DNA of 64,000 bases, from positions 62,001 through 126,000 of the forward strand of contig NZ_LRPE01000039.1 of assembly GCF_001605885.1 (NCBI RefSeq). Reading direction: 5' to 3'. Position 1 is the first letter of the stretch, and each line of letters opens with the position of its first letter. This DNA comes from Acinetobacter lactucae (GTDB taxonomy: Bacteria; Pseudomonadota; Gammaproteobacteria; Pseudomonadales; Moraxellaceae). Below are positions 28,533 through 36,877 of this stretch, piece by piece. The notes under the pieces were generated by a model. That model had not been told where the DNA came from and searched no databases. It worked only from the letters and a program-made list of their open reading frames with translations. A program made the position numbers and the translations under genes.

Positions 28533-29795
28533 CTAAAACCCAAGGCTTAATTGTGGCGAGAGTTGCTGCACATATTTCGAAGATCCCTGCGTTAAAATCT
28601 GCTGCCGAATAAAGCTTGAAGAAAGTTCTTTTTGGAATTTTGGACTGTCTTCACAGCGAATAAAGTATTTTGCACGCTGATAGGCCACGCCTAGTTTTTT
28701 AAGTAAATCGATATGGATTTTTCCAAAACGGCGAGCCTGTACAATTTTTTTGGCCGATTTCACTCCAATGCCCGGTACACGCAAAATCATTTGATAATCG
28801 GCACGGTTTAAATCTACTGGAAACTGCTCGGGATGCCTTAAAGCCCAGCTTAATTTCGGGTCAACATCAAGGTCTAAGTTTGGGTGTTTTTCATTGACGA
28901 TTTCATCAACCTGAAAGCCATAAAAACGCATCAGCCAATCGCTTTGATAGAGACGATTTTCACGCAGCAAAGGCGGTGCAGAACCAACTGCCGGCAAGTA
29001 ATTATTTTCGGTATTAATTGGAATATAGCCAGAGAAATAGACGCGTTTGAGTTTAAATTCTTTATAGTGTTTGTCAGCCATAAATAAGACATCTTGGTCT
29101 GACTCTTGATGGGCGCCAACCACCATTTGCGTAGTCTGCCCTGCTGGTACATATTTCGGCACATGCTTAATAATTTGTCGCTCATCTTTAAGCTGAATCA
29201 GCCTATCACGGACCAAACCTAAATCTTTTTGCACTTCCTGATGTGATTTTTCTGGGGCAAAAGTTTTTAGCCCTACCTCGGTCGGCATCTCTAAATTAAT
29301 ACTCATCCGGTCAGCATATAAACCTGCCTCATGAATCAGTTCAGGCGATGCTCCCGGAATGGTTTTTAAGTGAATATAACCATTAAAATTTTCTTCAAGG
29401 CGCAACTTCTTTACGACTTGAAGCATACGCTCCATCGTGTGATCTGCCGATTTAAAAATGCCTGAGCTTAAAAATAAGCCCTCAATATAATTACGGCGGT
29501 AAAAATTAATAGTTAAGTCCACCACCTCTTGCACCGTAAATGCTGCACGCTGGACATCATTAGAACGACGTGAAACACAGTAGGCACAGTCAAAAATACA
29601 AACATTACTAAATAGAATTTTTAAGAGAGACACACAGCGGCCATCTTCGGTATAGCTATGGCAAATTCCTGAATGGCTGGCATCTCCTAAACCTTTATCT
29701 TTATTTTTACGGTCACTGCCACTTGATGAACAAGACACATCATATTTAGCAGCATCAGCAAGAATCTGTAGTTTTTCCCGAATGCGATCAGACAT
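28533..29795 (-). CDS. Radical SAM protein with C-terminal helix-hairpin-helix (TIGR03916-like)
   Basis: A 420-residue radical SAM enzyme. The iron-sulfur cluster motif CxxxCxxC is at C66, C70 and C73 (CIFDCAYC). Other cysteines at about 22, 45 and 54 could hold a second site. A helix-hairpin-helix DNA-binding segment, RVPGIGVKSAKKIVQARR, lies near residues 337-354. This domain pairing and the adjoining DUF4130 gene mark a two-gene module predicted to modify or repair DNA. Substrate and product are unknown. It is divergent from the SIR2 gene across about 170 bp. Confidence 0.85.
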   Translation of the reverse strand: MSDRIREKLQILADAAKYDVSCSSSGSDRKNKDKGLGDASHSGICHSYTEDGRCVSLLKILFSNVCIFDCAYCVSRRSNDVQRAAFTVQEVVDLTINFYRRNYIEGLFLSSGIFKSADHTMERMLQVVKKLRLEENFNGYIHLKTIPGASPELIHEAGLYADRMSINLEMPTEVGLKTFAPEKSHQEVQKDLGLVRDRLIQLKDERQIIKHVPKYVPAGQTTQMVVGAHQESDQDVLFMADKHYKEFKLKRVYFSGYIPINTENNYLPAVGSAPPLLRENRLYQSDWLMRFYGFQVDEIVNEKHPNLDLDVDPKLSWALRHPEQFPVDLNRADYQMILRVPGIGVKSAKKIVQARRFGKIHIDLLKKLGVAYQRAKYFIRCEDSPKFQKELSSSFIRQQILTQGSSKYVQQLSPQLSLGF

Positions 29796-29873
29796 ATCAA
29801 ACGACTCATTTATGGCATCGTTTAAAAAATATCATTTTGCTCTCTTAAATTTAATCCAGTGAGGTACGCTCGG

Positions 29874-29888
29874 CGTCATGAGGTGACG
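29874..29888. promoter_or_regulatory. Inverted repeat in the divergent region, possible operator
   Basis: CGTCA and TGACG form a perfect 5-bp inverted repeat with a 5-nt spacer, between the radical-SAM and SIR2 genes. It could be a repressor site; too short to be sure. Confidence 0.3.
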
Positions 29889-29928
29889 TTTTAATTCTGC
29901 TCAAGCTAGTACTGTTTATTAAATCAGA

Positions 29929-29934
29929 TATAAT
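29929..29934 (+). promoter_or_regulatory. Possible -10 box of the SIR2 gene
   Basis: A perfect TATAAT lies 32 bp before the ATG. No good -35 box is seen at 16-18 bp, so it would be a weak or activator-dependent promoter. Confidence 0.4.
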
Positions 29935-29966
29935 CACTAAAAATTCAAAAGTTTAAAATATAAGCA

Positions 29967-31592
29967 ATGGAACAAAACAAAGAAGAACTCCTTAAGCATC
30001 TTGCTGCTTCGCTCGAAGATGCAAAGAATGAGGGCGGTGCAATTTTATTGGTAGGTGCTGGTATTTCTGTATCTGCTGGAATTCCCCCTGCACAAAAATT
30101 GATGAAAATTGCTATTGAGAACTTTCCTAACTACTTTACTCAAGAAGAGCAAAAATTTGCTCAAAAAGACTTAAGTAAACTTCAATACAATGACATTATG
30201 ACTAAGCTTTCTAACGTTAAACGCAAGGAGCTGTTTAAGTGGTTTATTGAAGGAAATAATGAAAAAAATATTGAAAAAGCTAAGCTAAATTTTGCGCATA
30301 TCGCAATTGCTGAATTATTAAAACAGGGATATTTCAGTCGTATATTAACTGTAAATTTTGATCCTCTTTTAATCCATGCTTGTTACATGGTTGGTATGTA
30401 TCCATTTCCTGCCATTTATGATTTAGGGGCTATGGGTAAAGTAAATGCTGAGCTTTTACATGACCCAAGCATTGTCTATTTAAATGGACAACATGTTGGA
30501 TTTGTTCAGCGAAATACTACAGACCAACTTGAAGCACATAAAGAAACTTTAACTCAAATTGTACGTTCAACAGGTTGTAATAAAACTTGGGTTGTCGCTG
30601 GTTATAGCGGTGAAAATGATCCTCTAATGCATGCATTAAATGAACTTCGTCCCTATAATAATTGGTTATATTGGCTAGAATATGGTGATCAAGTTATCCA
30701 AAAAGACAGCCACAATTTCTTAGAAAAAGATGAAGAAATAAAAGTAATCTATAGATGTGATGCAGATGAAACATTTATGGAAATCGCTGAAAATTTACAA
30801 TGTAGTTTAGATTTTATTGAACAGCCCTATACTGAATTAGAGCTTTATACTAAAGAAATTAATTTCAATACATCAAAGCTGAAAGGACATCAACTATTAT
30901 CTAAAGTAAGAAACTATATAACTGTTTTAAAAAGTGATGTTACTATTAATAAATTTAAAATTGCTGAGATAGTTACAGATTATATTAGTAATGAAGAGTT
31001 CCATTCTTCTTCTGGTGATCCAAATTATTCTAATGAAAGATTAGTTTCTATTTGTGAAGAACTATTCCCAATTTTAAAAGAGAGTTTAACGGGTGAATTC
31101 TTTTTCTGGTGGGCAAGCGCATATTGTCCTTTAAATAAAATTTTCGATAGTAAACCTACTAATGAAAAAATCCTTGCCTATGAAAAAGCCTTAGAAATAT
31201 CGCAGAAAGGTATTAAGCAAGATCCATCTTTTGGTGGAAATTTTCATTACAGCGGAATTTATCAATTAGAACTAGCTAAATTACTCAAGAATGATAATCC
31301 AAGAAAAAAAGAGCTTTTAAATCAATCTATTCAAAACTTTAGATCAAGTAACGATTATGCTGAACATGTAATGTATTCTGTAGAATGCTATATACTTTTA
31401 GAAAAATTCGATAAGCTTATTAACTATTTTAACGAACCTAAAACACTTGAAATAGTAAAAAGACATAAACCTCTGATATTCCAAGAAGAATATATACCCG
31501 CACTCATCCAAAATGATATTTTCTGTATATGGTACAAAACTATATTTCATAATATACCAAATAAAAAAAATATGAGAACTAAGGATAGCTAA
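29967..31592 (+). CDS. SIR2-like NAD-binding protein with TPR-like C-terminus, probable anti-phage effector
   Basis: A 541-residue protein. Residues about 23-280 have the SIR2 fold: GAGISVSAGIP (31-40), TVNFDPLL (128-135, the TxNxD motif) and AGYSGENDP (211-219). The usual catalytic LHG is replaced by LNG (172-174) with a His at 176. Residues about 290-541 are helical; EKALEISQKGIKQDPSF followed by YQLELAKLL looks like a TPR unit. In known bacterial immune systems (Thoeris ThsA, DSR, SIR2-Argonaute), SIR2 domains deplete NAD on phage sensing. That role is inferred here. The gene is visibly more AT-rich than glyQS, has a weak ribosome-binding site, and sits alone between housekeeping genes, which suggests acquisition. 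Confidence 0.8.
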   Translation: MEQNKEELLKHLAASLEDAKNEGGAILLVGAGISVSAGIPPAQKLMKIAIENFPNYFTQEEQKFAQKDLSKLQYNDIMTKLSNVKRKELFKWFIEGNNEKNIEKAKLNFAHIAIAELLKQGYFSRILTVNFDPLLIHACYMVGMYPFPAIYDLGAMGKVNAELLHDPSIVYLNGQHVGFVQRNTTDQLEAHKETLTQIVRSTGCNKTWVVAGYSGENDPLMHALNELRPYNNWLYWLEYGDQVIQKDSHNFLEKDEEIKVIYRCDADETFMEIAENLQCSLDFIEQPYTELELYTKEINFNTSKLKGHQLLSKVRNYITVLKSDVTINKFKIAEIVTDYISNEEFHSSSGDPNYSNERLVSICEELFPILKESLTGEFFFWWASAYCPLNKIFDSKPTNEKILAYEKALEISQKGIKQDPSFGGNFHYSGIYQLELAKLLKNDNPRKKELLNQSIQNFRSSNDYAEHVMYSVECYILLEKFDKLINYFNEPKTLEIVKRHKPLIFQEEYIPALIQNDIFCIWYKTIFHNIPNKKNMRTKDS

Positions 31593-31597
31593 AGCCT

Positions 31598-31640
31598 TTG
31601 CCACTCCCCCACAAAATCCTTATACTTAGTGGCAATTTTT
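31598..31640 (+). terminator. Probable terminator between the SIR2 gene and glyQ
   Basis: An 8-bp stem (31598-31605 with 31628-31635) with a 22-nt loop is followed by T5. It would insulate glyQ from the SIR2 gene. Confidence 0.55.
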
Positions 31641-31662
31641 CTCATAAATTCGTGGATGCTAC

Positions 31663-32640
31663 ATGAGTCGCGCCATCTCGCACATTGATACATTTCAGGG
31701 CTTAATTCTTGCCCTACAAAACTATTGGGCCGAACAAGGCTGCGTCGTATTACAACCTTACGACATGGAAATGGGCGCTGGAACATTCCACACCGCAACA
31801 TTCTTACGTGCTTTAGGGCCTGAGACTTGGAATGCTGCATACGTTCAACCTTCACGTCGTCCCAAAGATGGCCGCTATGGTGAAAACCCGAACCGTTTGC
31901 AACATTACTATCAGTTCCAAGTGGTACTTAAGCCAAACCCAGACAACATCCAACAGCTCTATCTTGATTCTTTAAAAGCAATTGGGATTGATACGCTTAC
32001 TCACGACATCCGCTTCGTAGAAGACAACTGGGAATCTCCGACATTAGGTGCTTGGGGCTTAGGTTGGGAAGTTTGGCTTAATGGTATGGAAGTGACTCAG
32101 TTCACTTACTTCCAACAAGTCGGTGGCGTTGAGTGTTACCCAGTGACAGGCGAAATCACTTACGGTTTAGAACGTCTTGCAATGTACCTTCAAGGTGTTG
32201 ACTCGGTTTATGACCTTGTTTGGACGAAAGGCCAATTCGGTACTGTAACTTACGGTGATGTATTCCATCAAAATGAAGTTGAGCAATCGACTTATAACTT
32301 TGAATACGCTCCAGTTGAAAAACTATTTGAACTGTTTGATTTTTACGAATCAGAAGCAAACCGTTTAATTGAAGCAAAACTTTCTCTTCCTGCGTATGAG
32401 CAAGTTGTTAAAGCGTCTCATACCTTTAACTTGCTAGATGCACGTGGCGCAATTTCTGTGACTGAGCGTCAACGTTACATTTTACGTGTACGTACTTTAG
32501 CGCGTGCAATTGCACAAAGTTATGTACAAGCACGCGCAGAGCTTGGCTTCCCAATGGCAGAACCACACTTACGTGATGAAGTATTGGCACAGTTAAAAGC
32601 ACAAGCTGAAAGTGAAGCAGCAAAGGCGGAGAAAAACTAA
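31663..32640 (+). CDS. glyQ: Glycyl-tRNA synthetase alpha subunit
   Basis: GlyQ is the catalytic subunit of the bacterial heterotetrameric glycyl-tRNA synthetase, which charges tRNA-Gly. The 325-residue protein starts with the conserved [18 protein letters not shown] and includes [39 protein letters not shown] and the adenylation-site segment VEVTQF-like [15 protein letters not shown]. Its TAA stop overlaps the glyS start by one base. The pair is essential and marks the chromosomal backbone between two accessory regions. Confidence 0.98.
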   Translation: MSRAISHIDTFQGLILALQNYWAEQGCVVLQPYDMEMGAGTFHTATFLRALGPETWNAAYVQPSRRPKDGRYGENPNRLQHYYQFQVVLKPNPDNIQQLYLDSLKAIGIDTLTHDIRFVEDNWESPTLGAWGLGWEVWLNGMEVTQFTYFQQVGGVECYPVTGEITYGLERLAMYLQGVDSVYDLVWTKGQFGTVTYGDVFHQNEVEQSTYNFEYAPVEKLFELFDFYESEANRLIEAKLSLPAYEQVVKASHTFNLLDARGAISVTERQRYILRVRTLARAIAQSYVQARAELGFPMAEPHLRDEVLAQLKAQAESEAAKAEKN

Positions 32641-34709
32641 TGAGCAAACATACTGTTTTATTCGAACTTGGCTGTGAAGAACTTCCACCAAAAAGCTTAA
32701 AAACTTTACGTGATGCTTTAGAAGCAGAAACGGTAAAAGGCTTAAAAGATGCGGGCTTAAACTTCGCATCAATTGAAGCTTATGCAGCTCCACGTCGTTT
32801 AGCGCTTAAAATTGTAGATATCGATGCTGCTCAAGCTGATACACAAAAACGTTTTGACGGCCCTGCCGTTCAAGCGGCTTATGATGCAGAAGGCAAACCG
32901 ACTAAAGCGCTCGAAGGCTTTATGCGTGGTCAAGGCATTACTGTTGATCAGCTTTCTACATTCCAAGCAGGTAAAGTTGAAAAAGTTTGCTATTTAAAAG
33001 ATGTGAAAGGTCAAAGTCTTGATGCTTTACTTCCACAGATTTTACAAACTGCATTAGACAATTTACCAATTGCTAAGCGTATGCGTTCTGCTGCAAGCCG
33101 TACCGAATTTGTACGTCCGGTGAAATGGGTTCTCTTACTTAAAGATGACCAAATTATTGACGCAACTATTCAAGATCACAAAGCTGGTAATGTGACTTAT
33201 GGTCACCGTTTCCATGCACCTGAAGCTGTGACTTTAGCGCATGCAAATGACTACTTAGCTGCTTTAGAAAAAGCTTACGTTGTTGCGAACTTTGAAAAGC
33301 GTCAAGCAACCATTCAAGAACAAGTGAAAAAGTTAGCTGATGAAGTTAACGCAACTGCGATTGTTCCAGCTGACTTACTTGATGAAGTAACAAGTCTGGT
33401 TGAATGGCCTGTAGCTTTACGTGCAACTTTTGAAGAACGCTACTTAGCTGTTCCTCAAGAAGCACTCATTACAACGATGCAAGACAACCAGAAGTATTTC
33501 TGTTTGATCAATGCGGAAGGTAAATTACAGCCTTACTTCATTACTGTTTCAAATATTGAGTCTAAAGATCCGACTCAAATTATTGAAGGTAACGAAAAAG
33601 TTGTTCGTCCTCGTTTGTCTGATGCTGAATTCTTCTTCTTACAAGATCAAAAGCAACCGCTTGCATCTCGTAAAGAAAAATTAGCAAACATGGTATTCCA
33701 AGCACAGCTTGGTACGCTTTGGGACAAATCAACACGTATTGCAAAACTTGCTGTAGCTTTATCTGCAATCACTGGTGCAAACCCAGCCGATGCTGAAAAA
33801 GCTGCATTACTTGCTAAATGTGACTTAACCTCTGAGCTTGTAGGTGAGTTCCCGGAACTTCAAGGTATTGCGGGTACTTACTACGCACGTATTGAGGGTG
33901 AAAACACTGAAGTTTCAGAAGCTTTAGGTGAGCAATATTTACCAAAATTTGCTGGCGATGTTTTACCAAAAACCAAAACAGGTACAACCATTGCCCTTGC
34001 TGACCGTTTAGATACCCTAGTTGGTATTTTCGGTATTGGACAAGCACCAACAGGTTCTAAAGACCCGTTTGCTCTGCGTCGTTCAGCAATTGGTATTTTA
34101 CGTTTAATCATTGAAAATGAGCTAGACGTAACAATTGAAGAATTAGTGAATCTTGCGCTTCAAGGTTATGGCGATATCGTTAAAGACCACGATAAAACTC
34201 TTGCTGATGCTGTTGCATTCTTGGAAGGTCGTTACCGTGCTAAGTACGAAGATCAAGGCGTTGCTGTTGACGTACTTCAAGCAGTTCAAGCACTCGCACC
34301 AAAATCTCCACTTGATTTTGACAAGCGCGTAAATGCTGTTAACCACTTCCGCACATTACCTGAAGCTGCTGCACTTGCTGCTGCGAACAAACGTGTTGCT
34401 AATATTCTTGCAAAAGAAGCAGCACCAGAAGGTTCTGTAGTTGAAGCAAACTTGGTTGAAGATGCTGAAAAAGCATTATTTGCTGAACTTCAAGCAGTGA
34501 CACCTGTGGTTGAACCATTACTTGCAGCAAAAGACTACACTGCTGCACTCTCTAAGCTTGCAGCACTTCGCGCGCCGATTGATGCATTCTTTGATGGCGT
34601 AATGGTTATGGCAGATGATGCTGACCTAAAAGCAAACCGTTTACGTTTATTGGCTCAGTTACGTAACTTGTTTACAGCTGTGGCTGATGTGAGCGTGTTG
34701 CAAGGCTAA
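32640..34709 (+). CDS. glyS: Glycyl-tRNA synthetase beta subunit
   Basis: GlyS is the beta subunit, which binds and positions tRNA-Gly. The 689-residue protein has the N-terminal [14 protein letters not shown], the HD-like central region, [30 protein letters not shown], and a C-terminal anticodon-binding helical domain ending [12 protein letters not shown]. The last 41 codons are present again, diverged, at 35325-35447. The intact copy here has the full C-terminus and is the functional one. Confidence 0.98.
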   Translation: MSKHTVLFELGCEELPPKSLKTLRDALEAETVKGLKDAGLNFASIEAYAAPRRLALKIVDIDAAQADTQKRFDGPAVQAAYDAEGKPTKALEGFMRGQGITVDQLSTFQAGKVEKVCYLKDVKGQSLDALLPQILQTALDNLPIAKRMRSAASRTEFVRPVKWVLLLKDDQIIDATIQDHKAGNVTYGHRFHAPEAVTLAHANDYLAALEKAYVVANFEKRQATIQEQVKKLADEVNATAIVPADLLDEVTSLVEWPVALRATFEERYLAVPQEALITTMQDNQKYFCLINAEGKLQPYFITVSNIESKDPTQIIEGNEKVVRPRLSDAEFFFLQDQKQPLASRKEKLANMVFQAQLGTLWDKSTRIAKLAVALSAITGANPADAEKAALLAKCDLTSELVGEFPELQGIAGTYYARIEGENTEVSEALGEQYLPKFAGDVLPKTKTGTTIALADRLDTLVGIFGIGQAPTGSKDPFALRRSAIGILRLIIENELDVTIEELVNLALQGYGDIVKDHDKTLADAVAFLEGRYRAKYEDQGVAVDVLQAVQALAPKSPLDFDKRVNAVNHFRTLPEAAALAAANKRVANILAKEAAPEGSVVEANLVEDAEKALFAELQAVTPVVEPLLAAKDYTAALSKLAALRAPIDAFFDGVMVMADDADLKANRLRLLAQLRNLFTAVADVSVLQG
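34587..34709 (+). repeat. Left copy of the glyS 3'-end direct repeat (within glyS)
   Basis: This 123-bp segment recurs 738 bp further on at 35325-35447 with about ten mismatches by eye and no gaps, reading frame and stop codon kept. The following terminators are also related. Confidence 0.93.
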
Positions 34710-34735
34710 GCCTTAATTGGTTGTAAATTAATGAG

Positions 34736-34764
34736 AACCCCTCTATAAATTAGTGGGGTTTTTT
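34736..34764 (+). terminator. Rho-independent terminator of glyS
   Basis: AACCCC pairs with GGGGTT (34736-34741 with 34755-34760), then a T-T mismatch and a CTA/TAG inner stem with a TAAAT loop, followed by more T. The same architecture recurs at 35476-35501. Confidence 0.85.
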
Positions 34765-34794
34765 AATATTAAGAATAAATCAGCAGTTATCATA

Positions 34795-35268
34795 ATGAAT
34801 ACCACTTCAATTAAAAAGTTTTACCGTATAGATGCTTACCTTGTTCTTTGCCACACTCTTTTGATGGCATTCGGTTATGGTCTATGGAAGCTATATCCTC
34901 ATATAAAGACCAAACCAGATATGAGCGGCCTGTTCTTTATGATTATCTCTATTCTAGGCGGTTTCGCAGGGCTGATTATGCTAGCTATAACTTTGCCTCG
35001 TTTAGATCGTTCTGTTCATAATTTATCAGTGAACAAATTTATTTTGGCTCTGCTGTATTGGGTTTCTAGTACCATTATTTTCGTACTATTTGGCATCAGC
35101 AAATTCTTCTTCAATAATCCGCTAGTTTTGCTGGTTTTTGTTTTGGTTTTTTTCAGCAGTGTTTATCTTTCGGTGATTCGCCTTGCAGATATGCGTAAAA
35201 AAGACTGGTTGATCTTAAGCGGAATTTTTGGAGCTATTGTGCTGTTCTTCTTTTTGCCAGAGCTTTAG
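34795..35268 (+). CDS. Polytopic membrane protein of unknown function, between glyS repeats
   Basis: A 157-residue protein from the ATG at 34795; the longer frame from 34753 starts inside the glyS terminator and is not credible. Four or five hydrophobic segments are visible, near residues 14-33, 45-66, 82-100, 107-127 and 137-155, with short polar loops (a basic RLADMRKKD before the last). No family recognised. It is enclosed between glyS and a diverged copy of the glyS 3' end, so it arrived with, or was trapped by, whatever event made the repeat. Phage-defence effectors are often small membrane proteins, but nothing in the sequence shows that role. Confidence 0.7.
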   Translation: MNTTSIKKFYRIDAYLVLCHTLLMAFGYGLWKLYPHIKTKPDMSGLFFMIISILGGFAGLIMLAITLPRLDRSVHNLSVNKFILALLYWVSSTIIFVLFGISKFFFNNPLVLLVFVLVFFSSVYLSVIRLADMRKKDWLILSGIFGAIVLFFFLPEL

Positions 35269-35324
35269 AAAATGGCTTAATTAAAGATTCTAAGCTTGTA
35301 ATGCTTTGCGTACTTAACAATACC

Positions 35325-35447
35325 TTCTTTGATGGCGTAATGGTAATGGCAGATGATGCTGACCTGAAAGCAAACCGTTTACGTTTATTGGTTCAATTAC
35401 GTAACTTGTTTACTGCTGTGGCTGATGTGAGCGTATTTCAGAGTTAA
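35325..35447 (+). pseudogene. Diverged copy of the last 41 codons of glyS
   Basis: The frame reads [20 protein letters not shown] and continues to VADVSVFQS before the stop, against VADVSVLQG in glyS. Similarity starts abruptly at 35325; the 55 bp before it are unrelated to glyS. Mostly synonymous or conservative differences suggest it came from the glyS of another strain or species rather than by recent copying. It has no start codon and is not expected to be translated usefully. Confidence 0.9.
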
Positions 35448-35475
35448 GTATTTATAATACTTGATCTTTTTAATA

Positions 35476-35501
35476 AACCCCGCTATAAAATTAGTGGGGT
35501 T
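35476..35501 (+). terminator. Duplicated glyS-type terminator
   Basis: AACCCC (35476-35481) pairs with GGGGTT (35496-35501), with the CTA/TAG inner stem as at 34736-34760. T-rich sequence follows. It belongs to the right copy of the repeat. Confidence 0.82.
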
Positions 35502-35520
35502 TATTTTTTGAGCAAATAGA

Positions 35521-36240
35521 ATGCAAGCTAATTATAAAGTATATGATTTTGAAAAAAGTCGTGAAAGAATTGATGAGATATTAGATGCTTCTGATAATAA
35601 TTATATCGAAAGTAATCAAATTCCTAGTATTGATAACTTAACCTATACCAATGGCTATCATATAAACTGCTCTGCCTTATTCATAGATATACGAGGTTCA
35701 AAAGAATTAGCTACTAAACATCAAAAGAAAGTATTAGCAAAAATTTATAGAGCTTATATTTCAGAACTAGTTGCTCTTTTTAACGGAAATCCAAATATTA
35801 GACAAATCTATATTGAAGGTGATTGCGTTTGGGGCGTTTTTAATACAGAAACAAAATCAGAAATCGATAGAGTCTTTCAAACTGCCTACGAAGCAAACTC
35901 ATTAATCCAAACTTTAAACATCAAATTAAAGAAGAAAGGATATACTCAACTTTCAGTTGGTATGGGCCTCCACTATGGACAAGCATTAATTATAAAAGCT
36001 GGACATAAAGGAAGTGGTATCAATGAAGTTACATGGATTGGTGAGTTGATTGGAAAGACAGCACAATATTGCGGTTATGCTAATAAGGGGTACAGAAAAA
36101 CAATTATATTATCTGATATATTCCATCAGAATTTAAATGAACATAACAGGGGATTATGTCAAAAAATAAATTATACAGATTATCATGAGTCTAATGCAGT
36201 CAGTACATATATGAATAATTGGGTTTCACAAAATGGATAA
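35521..36240 (+). CDS. pycC: PycC-like class III nucleotide cyclase of a Pycsar system
   Basis: A 239-residue cyclase homologue. The metal-binding aspartates of class III cyclases are at D56 (in ALFIDIRGSKELA) and D101 (in YIEGDCVWGVF), the usual 45-residue spacing. GMGLHYGQALIIKAGHKGSG and EVTWIGELIGKTAQY follow, as in the cyclases of Pycsar, which make cCMP or cUMP on phage infection. The DIRGS segment and the partner gene favour a pyrimidine cyclase over an adenylate cyclase; which base is used cannot be read with confidence. It overlaps the effector gene by 8 nt. Codon use is AT-rich relative to glyS. Confidence 0.85.
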   Translation: MQANYKVYDFEKSRERIDEILDASDNNYIESNQIPSIDNLTYTNGYHINCSALFIDIRGSKELATKHQKKVLAKIYRAYISELVALFNGNPNIRQIYIEGDCVWGVFNTETKSEIDRVFQTAYEANSLIQTLNIKLKKKGYTQLSVGMGLHYGQALIIKAGHKGSGINEVTWIGELIGKTAQYCGYANKGYRKTIILSDIFHQNLNEHNRGLCQKINYTDYHESNAVSTYMNNWVSQNG

Positions 36241-36835
36241 ATCCACATTTTTGCAATCTGCCATTCAAGATACTCAACAAAATATTCGTGCTATTGATTT
36301 TAAAATCGGAGCATTATTAGCAGGTTGTATTGTTCCTTTCCCGCAGATTAGAACAATTTATGAATTTTTAAACTCTAATGGTCTATGGTGGCAACAAGGG
36401 TTGGCTTGGCTTATCTTTGCAATTTGGCTTATTGCTGTTTTAATCTTATTAGCAGCTCTTTCAGCAATTGATAATCCAAGTAAACATATAAATGACGGCT
36501 ATGCTCAGAAAGGTACCTATTATGGGGGTGGAACTTTTAGATTTAATTTGATTAATGGTTTTTTTCGTACTGACATTCGTGCCAATCAAACAGTTTTAGA
36601 TTACTCTAATGAATTAGATGATTCTAACTTTCCTTTTACTAAAGAATTAGTATTTGAACATCTTAAACTAATTTATATTCGTGATTTAAAGTTATATAGA
36701 CTTAAGTTTGCTGTAAGTTTAATCGCGTGTCTAATTGTTACTGGCTCAATATCTTTCCTTTTTGCACCAAATATCAAAAAAGTTGAAGTTGAACCCAAAA
36801 AGACTATGCCTCAGAATTCAAAATCAATCCATTAA
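36233..36835 (+). CDS. pycTM: PycTM-like membrane effector of a Pycsar system
   Basis: A 200-residue protein with two N-terminal membrane segments (near residues 24-40 and 54-79), a cytoplasmic region (about 80-150) and a third membrane segment (about 156-178) before a basic/polar tail. The starting helix with NIRAIDFKIGALLAG is characteristic of the Pycsar transmembrane effector family, which is thought to bind the cyclic pyrimidine and disrupt the inner membrane, killing or arresting the infected cell. Its ATG lies within the last codons of pycC (ATGGATAA), so synthesis is coupled to the cyclase. Confidence 0.85.
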   Translation: MDKSTFLQSAIQDTQQNIRAIDFKIGALLAGCIVPFPQIRTIYEFLNSNGLWWQQGLAWLIFAIWLIAVLILLAALSAIDNPSKHINDGYAQKGTYYGGGTFRFNLINGFFRTDIRANQTVLDYSNELDDSNFPFTKELVFEHLKLIYIRDLKLYRLKFAVSLIACLIVTGSISFLFAPNIKKVEVEPKKTMPQNSKSIH

Positions 36836-36841
36836 AAAATT

Positions 36842-36877
36842 AGAAATTAATTCTCTTATATAAAAGAATTAATTTCT
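36842..36877. terminator. Long inverted repeat at the right edge of the Pycsar module
   Basis: A perfect 13-bp inverted repeat (AGAAATTAATTCT, 36842-36854, with 36865-36877) with a 10-nt loop. Its right arm lies inside the last codons of the convergent yciI-like gene. It probably terminates both transcripts. Confidence 0.7.

Noticed and set aside
31593..31662. Glycine riboswitch or T-box before glyQ
   Set aside because: The space is only 70 bp and holds a terminator-like hairpin; no aptamer fits.
34753..34794. Upstream start for the membrane protein after glyS
   Set aside because: It lies in the glyS terminator; the ATG at 34795 is the credible start.
34587..36877. A complete integrative element or prophage at glyS
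   Set aside because: No integrase, excisionase or replication gene is present; only the repeat and cargo are seen.
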